Assembly (NCBI GenBank): GCA_913054205.1
Contig: CAJXJM010000045.1
Coordinates: 1-10,779, forward strand
Reading direction: 5' to 3'
From: an uncultured Rhodospirillaceae bacterium
GTDB taxonomy: Bacteria > Pseudomonadota > Alphaproteobacteria > Rhodospirillales > UBA2165
Length of the DNA: 10,779 nucleotides
The notes beneath the pieces are model-generated. The model was given only the letters and a program-made list of their open reading frames with translations. It was not told where the DNA came from and did not search any database. Shown here piece by piece: positions 8,770 through 10,779 of the stretch; the first letter of the stretch is position 1; each line of letters starts with the position of its first letter. The translations under genes were made by a program, and so were the position numbers.

Positions 8770-8828
8770 TTCATTGCTATATCGTTATTAAATACTGCAA
8801 TAAAACAACTATTGTAGATTTTTCTGCT

Positions 8829-9179
8829 TTAATTGAGGTCTTCGACGTCGATATAGCCCTTTTCGATGGCATCCCGCAATGCGTCGAAGCCAATCCGAGC
8901 CTCCTCGAACATCGCCCGTATTTGGTGCAATTCCTCGATATAATCCTGGTCAGGTGGATCGCCGTGTTCACTTACAGACATGTTTACCGCCATTTCCAGG
9001 TAGGCGGCACGCAATCTACCTACGGCAACGGCAAAGGACAAAATCGTGTCTTTATTGAGCCCGGGAATCTTCTTATGGATCAGCTCGCGGTTCGCCAGGC
9101 GGATGCCTTGCTCTATTTCACCTAGAAAGCGTTTTTAGATTTGTAATTGTTTGTAGTCGTCTAAATCGCTATCGCTCAC
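8829..9179 (-). pseudogene. Small helical hypothetical gene interrupted by an in-frame TAA
   Basis: Reading the minus strand from a GTG at 9179, which has GAGGAA five bases upstream, gives an acidic start (SDSDLDDYKQLQI) that meets a TAA at 9137-9135. The same frame then continues without further stops for 101 codons to TAA at 8829-8831: KRFLGEIEQGIRLANREL, then FAVAVGRLRAAYLEMAVNM, and a C-terminal helix FDALRDAIEKGYIDVEDLN. The frame is unchanged on both sides, so a single nonsense substitution is the simplest reading; read through, the product would be 116 residues and mostly helical. Between the TAA and the TTG at 9041 there is no ATG or GTG in frame, and that TTG has no ribosome site. 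I do not recognise the family. A sequencing error, or a short functional 70-residue form from TTG at 9041, are the alternatives. Confidence 0.6.
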
Positions 9180-9225
9180 ATCAATTCCTCAATAATTAAA
9201 ATAAACACAAAATAAATAGGTCTTA

Positions 9226-9249
9226 GTGATGGGGATCACAGGGCGATCC
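9226..9249. repeat. Two overlapping short inverted repeats upstream of the broken gene
   Basis: GTGAT (9226-9230) pairs with ATCAC (9235-9239), and GGATC (9233-9237) pairs with GATCC (9245-9249). Because the arms overlap, only one hairpin could form at a time. They lie in the 289-base stretch between the broken gene and queF. Five-base arms are short and may be chance; a regulator site is conceivable. Confidence 0.25.
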
Positions 9250-9332
9250 AATTTATTGTGGCATCATACACAAACTTAAGATGAATGCATTGAACAATGA
9301 ATTTATCTCAAGTTCCCTCAAGAGCACAACTC

Positions 9333-9357
9333 AGCCGGCTAACGCCGGCTTTTTTTT
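9333..9357 (+). terminator. Strong Rho-independent terminator without an upstream protein gene
   Basis: AGCCGGC (9333-9339) and GCCGGCT (9344-9350) pair perfectly around TAAC, and the last T begins a run of eight T's (9350-9357). This is a textbook intrinsic terminator for plus-strand transcription; the opposite strand has no T-run after the stem. The nearest plus-strand gene upstream ends at 8769, with a minus-strand gene in between, so the terminator either stops long read-through from there or ends a short non-coding transcript beginning somewhere in about 9180-9300. It also insulates queF from upstream transcription. Confidence 0.85.
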
Positions 9358-9423
9358 GTCTAATTCGATCTTTATGGCTAGAATTATCTCTTATTTTCAA
9401 TGGTTTCGATAGTGGAAAACTTG

Positions 9424-9442
9424 TATATATAGTTGATATATA
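9424..9442. promoter_or_regulatory. AT-rich dyad in the queF upstream region
   Basis: TATATATA (9424-9431) and TATATA (9437-9442) flank GTTGA, and the sequence continues as TATAAG (9439-9444). This is the most promoter-like stretch before queF (start 9469) and may contain the -10 region, but I could not find a convincing -35 box at the right distance. No preQ1 riboswitch fold is visible between here and the start codon. Confidence 0.25.
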
Positions 9443-9468
9443 AGATCGATTTTAGGAAAAACTAGACT

Positions 9469-9933
9469 ATGGCACCTTCTGATTACGAGGATTTAGACCA
9501 ACTTGGCACCCATACCAGCCTGCCCGCCCATCCGGACGAAGCAAAGTTGGAGAAAGTCGTCAATCCCCGCCAGGAAGAGCCCTATTTGGTCCGCTTTACC
9601 TGTCCAGAATTCACCTCGCTTTGCCCTGTCACCGGCCAGCCCGATTTTGCCCATCTTGTCATCGATTATGTCCCGGATACCGAGATTGTTGAGAGCAAGT
9701 CGCTAAAGCTCTATTTAGGCTCCTTTCGCAACCATGGTGCTTTTCATGAAGATTGCACGGTTTCGATAGCTCGGCGCATTGCCGATGAGATCAAGCCTGT
9801 TTGGCTGCGCATTGGCGGATATTGGTACCCACGCGGCGGAATGCCCATTGATGTCTTTTATCAAACGGGCGAGCCGCCTAAGAACCTGTGGATTCCGGAT
9901 CAGGGCGTTCCGAGCTATCGCGGTCGCGGATAA
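9469..9933 (+). CDS. queF: NADPH-dependent 7-cyano-7-deazaguanine reductase QueF (preQ1 synthase), type I
   Basis: Cytosolic enzyme that reduces the nitrile of preQ0 to the amine of preQ1, the free-base precursor inserted into tRNA on the way to queuosine. The 154-residue length fits the short, unimodular YkvM-type enzyme rather than the roughly 280-residue two-domain form of Escherichia coli. Visible marks: [13 protein letters not shown] with the expected nucleophile Cys52 (the residue forming the thioimide) and acid Asp59; the QueF motif [16 protein letters not shown] (75-90), which binds substrate and NADPH; and FHED (92-95). The ATG at 9469 has AGGA about 11 bases upstream. It begins about 110 bases after the strong terminator at 9333-9357 and so probably has its own promoter. 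It converges with the Rieske gene, the two stop codons being three bases apart. Confidence 0.96.
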   Translation: MAPSDYEDLDQLGTHTSLPAHPDEAKLEKVVNPRQEEPYLVRFTCPEFTSLCPVTGQPDFAHLVIDYVPDTEIVESKSLKLYLGSFRNHGAFHEDCTVSIARRIADEIKPVWLRIGGYWYPRGGMPIDVFYQTGEPPKNLWIPDQGVPSYRGRG

Positions 9934-9936
9934 ACT

Positions 9937-10272
9937 CTAGTCTACGAGATAAATGGCGCCGTCCTCGACGAGCGTTGTGAGGGACTTTAAGCTCTCGCCT
10001 TCACAAGGGCCTTCAACGCAAAATCCATCCTCAACTTGGAACAAAGCACCGTGTTTGGAGCATTGTATGTAGCTTTTGTCGGCATTGAAGAATTTATTCG
10101 GAATTTGATCAATGAGGACCTGATTGTGCGGACACCAATTAAGATAGGCAAAAGCCTGATCGCCCTTGCGCGCAACGAAGATATTACGTTGTTTTCCCTC
10201 AACGACGGCCACCATGCCTTTGGCGTCATTGTCCGGTACGTCCACCAGTTTACAAATTTCAGTATGGCTCAT
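9937..10272 (-). CDS. Small Rieske [2Fe-2S] ferredoxin-like protein
   Basis: A 111-residue single-domain Rieske protein. The cluster-binding motifs are CPH (Cys47, His49) and CSKH (Cys71, His74), 21 residues apart, so the usual two-cysteine, two-histidine ligation is complete. The segment GALFQVEDGFCVEGPCEGESL after the second motif is typical of Rieske ferredoxins. No signal peptide or membrane anchor is present, so it is a soluble cytoplasmic electron carrier or a small accessory subunit. Its partner is unknown: no oxygenase or reductase gene is adjacent. The ATG at 10272 has GGAAA about 8 bases upstream; a TTG four codons earlier is less likely. It ends three bases from the end of queF in opposite orientation, which gives no functional link. 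Confidence 0.93.
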   Translation of the reverse strand: MSHTEICKLVDVPDNDAKGMVAVVEGKQRNIFVARKGDQAFAYLNWCPHNQVLIDQIPNKFFNADKSYIQCSKHGALFQVEDGFCVEGPCEGESLKSLTTLVEDGAIYLVD

Positions 10273-10336
10273 TAATATTTCCAAATTTAGCTAATTTGAT
10301 TTTGGCGCAATATCCCAGCCAAACTCGGAAAGGTAA

Positions 10337-10483
10337 AGCAGAGAAAATTATCTATTAGATGTAGCTACGAAAGGTCGCGACATTGATTGGCAGTGGGTGA
10401 GAAGCCACATGGGAAACCCTGGTAACGAGCGAGCTGACAACCTAGCACAGCAAGCTGCGAGCATGGCAGGTGCTCGAATTTGA
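10337..10483 (+). pseudogene. rnhA: C-terminal remnant of ribonuclease HI
   Basis: After an in-frame TAA at 10334-10336 the plus strand is open for 48 codons to TGA at 10481-10483. The translation includes LLDVATKGRDIDWQWVRSH, then MGNPGNERADNLAQQAA, which matches the end of RNase HI (Escherichia coli has WEWVKGHAGH and NERCDELA). It keeps the histidine of the catalytic loop (in RSHMG) and the final metal-binding aspartate (in NERAD). The first three acidic catalytic residues and the whole N-terminal two-thirds of the enzyme are missing, and nothing resembling them is visible in the 60 bases upstream. There is no start codon with a ribosome site before the conserved part. It is therefore a dead fragment, left by a deletion or a partial duplication of rnhA near the tRNA gene. 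Confidence 0.8.
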
Positions 10484-10532
10484 TGATCCAGGGTAGTGGT
10501 ATTGTTTTCTCTCAACCGTCAAGGAGGAGCCT

Positions 10533-10670
10533 ATGATTGATCCGTTTATTGATGGTCTGGCCTACTTAGGTGAAGTCAGAGAACCCTTTGAATTCAGTAA
10601 TCGTCGAATACGCCGTATATTTGCCAAGGCAATCGGGTATTTAAATGCTGTGTTAGTGGGGATACGGTGA
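10533..10670 (+). CDS. Possible 45-residue small protein
   Basis: ATG at 10533 is preceded by AAGGAGGAG (10521-10529), the best ribosome binding site in the window, with GGAGG ending five bases before the start. The frame runs to TGA at 10668-10670. The product begins MIDPFIDGLAYLGEVREPFE, has a very basic centre (SNRRIRRIFAKA) and ends with a short hydrophobic segment GYLNAVLVGI, so it could be an amphipathic helix or a peripheral membrane peptide. I recognise no family. It lies between the rnhA remnant and the tRNA-Pro terminator, which would also end its message. The near-perfect ribosome site argues for translation; the short length and the decayed surroundings leave open that it is the start of a truncated gene. 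Confidence 0.55.
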   Translation: MIDPFIDGLAYLGEVREPFEFSNRRIRRIFAKAIGYLNAVLVGIR

Positions 10671-10682
10671 GGTAAATAAACG

Positions 10683-10712
10683 AAGGGCCTAGCGAACACC
10701 CGCTAAGCCCTT
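10683..10712 (-). terminator. Terminator hairpin of tRNA-Pro, likely bidirectional
   Basis: AAGGGCCTAGCG (10683-10694) and CGCTAAGCCCTT (10701-10712) pair at 11 of 12 positions around a six-base loop. On the minus strand the hairpin follows the tRNA 3' end by 8 bases and leads into CGTTTATTT; on the plus strand it is followed by GCTTTTATT. It can therefore end the tRNA transcript and also the plus-strand message of the 45-codon frame, which stops 12 bases before it. Confidence 0.75.
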
Positions 10713-10720
10713 GCTTTTAT

Positions 10721-10779
<59 letters not shown>

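Noticed and set aside
8715..9125. A 136-codon plus-strand frame overlapping the end of the gene at 8506
   Set aside because: It overlaps a gene with a good ribosome site and is mostly antisense to the broken minus-strand gene; it shows no domain.
9281..9412. A 43-codon plus-strand frame from ATG at 9281
   Set aside because: It has no ribosome site and reads straight through the terminator stem and T-run at 9333-9357, which explains the sequence better.
9420..9468. A preQ1 riboswitch before queF
   Set aside because: The expected small pseudoknot with a C-rich loop and an A-rich tail overlapping the ribosome site is not visible.

Overview
The window looks like chromosomal core sequence from an alphaproteobacterium of moderate GC content. 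The evidence is the gene order dus (nifR3)-ntrB-ntrC-ntrY, the fused ispDF gene and a short type I queF. I cannot place it below class with confidence. No insertion sequence, integrase, phage gene or CRISPR array is visible.

Positions 1-5815 (minus strand) hold a tightly packed nitrogen-regulation operon read right to left: a DusB/NifR3-type tRNA dihydrouridine synthase, the soluble sensor kinase NtrB, the sigma-54 activator NtrC and the membrane sensor kinase NtrY. NtrY is open to the left edge, and ntrX would be expected just beyond it. NtrB and NtrC sense and transmit nitrogen status; NtrY is the sensor of the sister pair. Upstream on the same strand (5904-6701) is an eight-helix CcsA/YpjD-family membrane protein. 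A 139-base divergent region separates it from the plus-strand ispDF gene (6841-8046), which supplies two steps of the MEP isoprenoid pathway.

Positions 8099-9468 hold cutA (minus), a small conserved-looking protein (plus, 8506-8769) and a small helical protein gene (minus, 8829-9179) interrupted by an in-frame TAA. The 289 bases between that broken gene and queF contain a strong plus-strand terminator with no protein gene in front of it, so a small RNA is possible. queF (9469-9933, queuosine synthesis) converges with a small Rieske ferredoxin-like gene (9937-10272) with only three bases between their stop codons.

The right end (10273-10779) looks worn: a C-terminal remnant of RNase HI (10337-10483), a 45-codon reading frame behind an excellent ribosome binding site (10533-10670), a terminator hairpin, and a minus-strand tRNA-Pro(GGG) cut by the window edge. 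Most of the window is ordinary. The points worth a second look are the nonsense-interrupted gene, the rnhA remnant, the short reading frame, the orphan terminator, and a few inverted repeats in intergenic DNA. I found no evidence for a novel multi-gene system.
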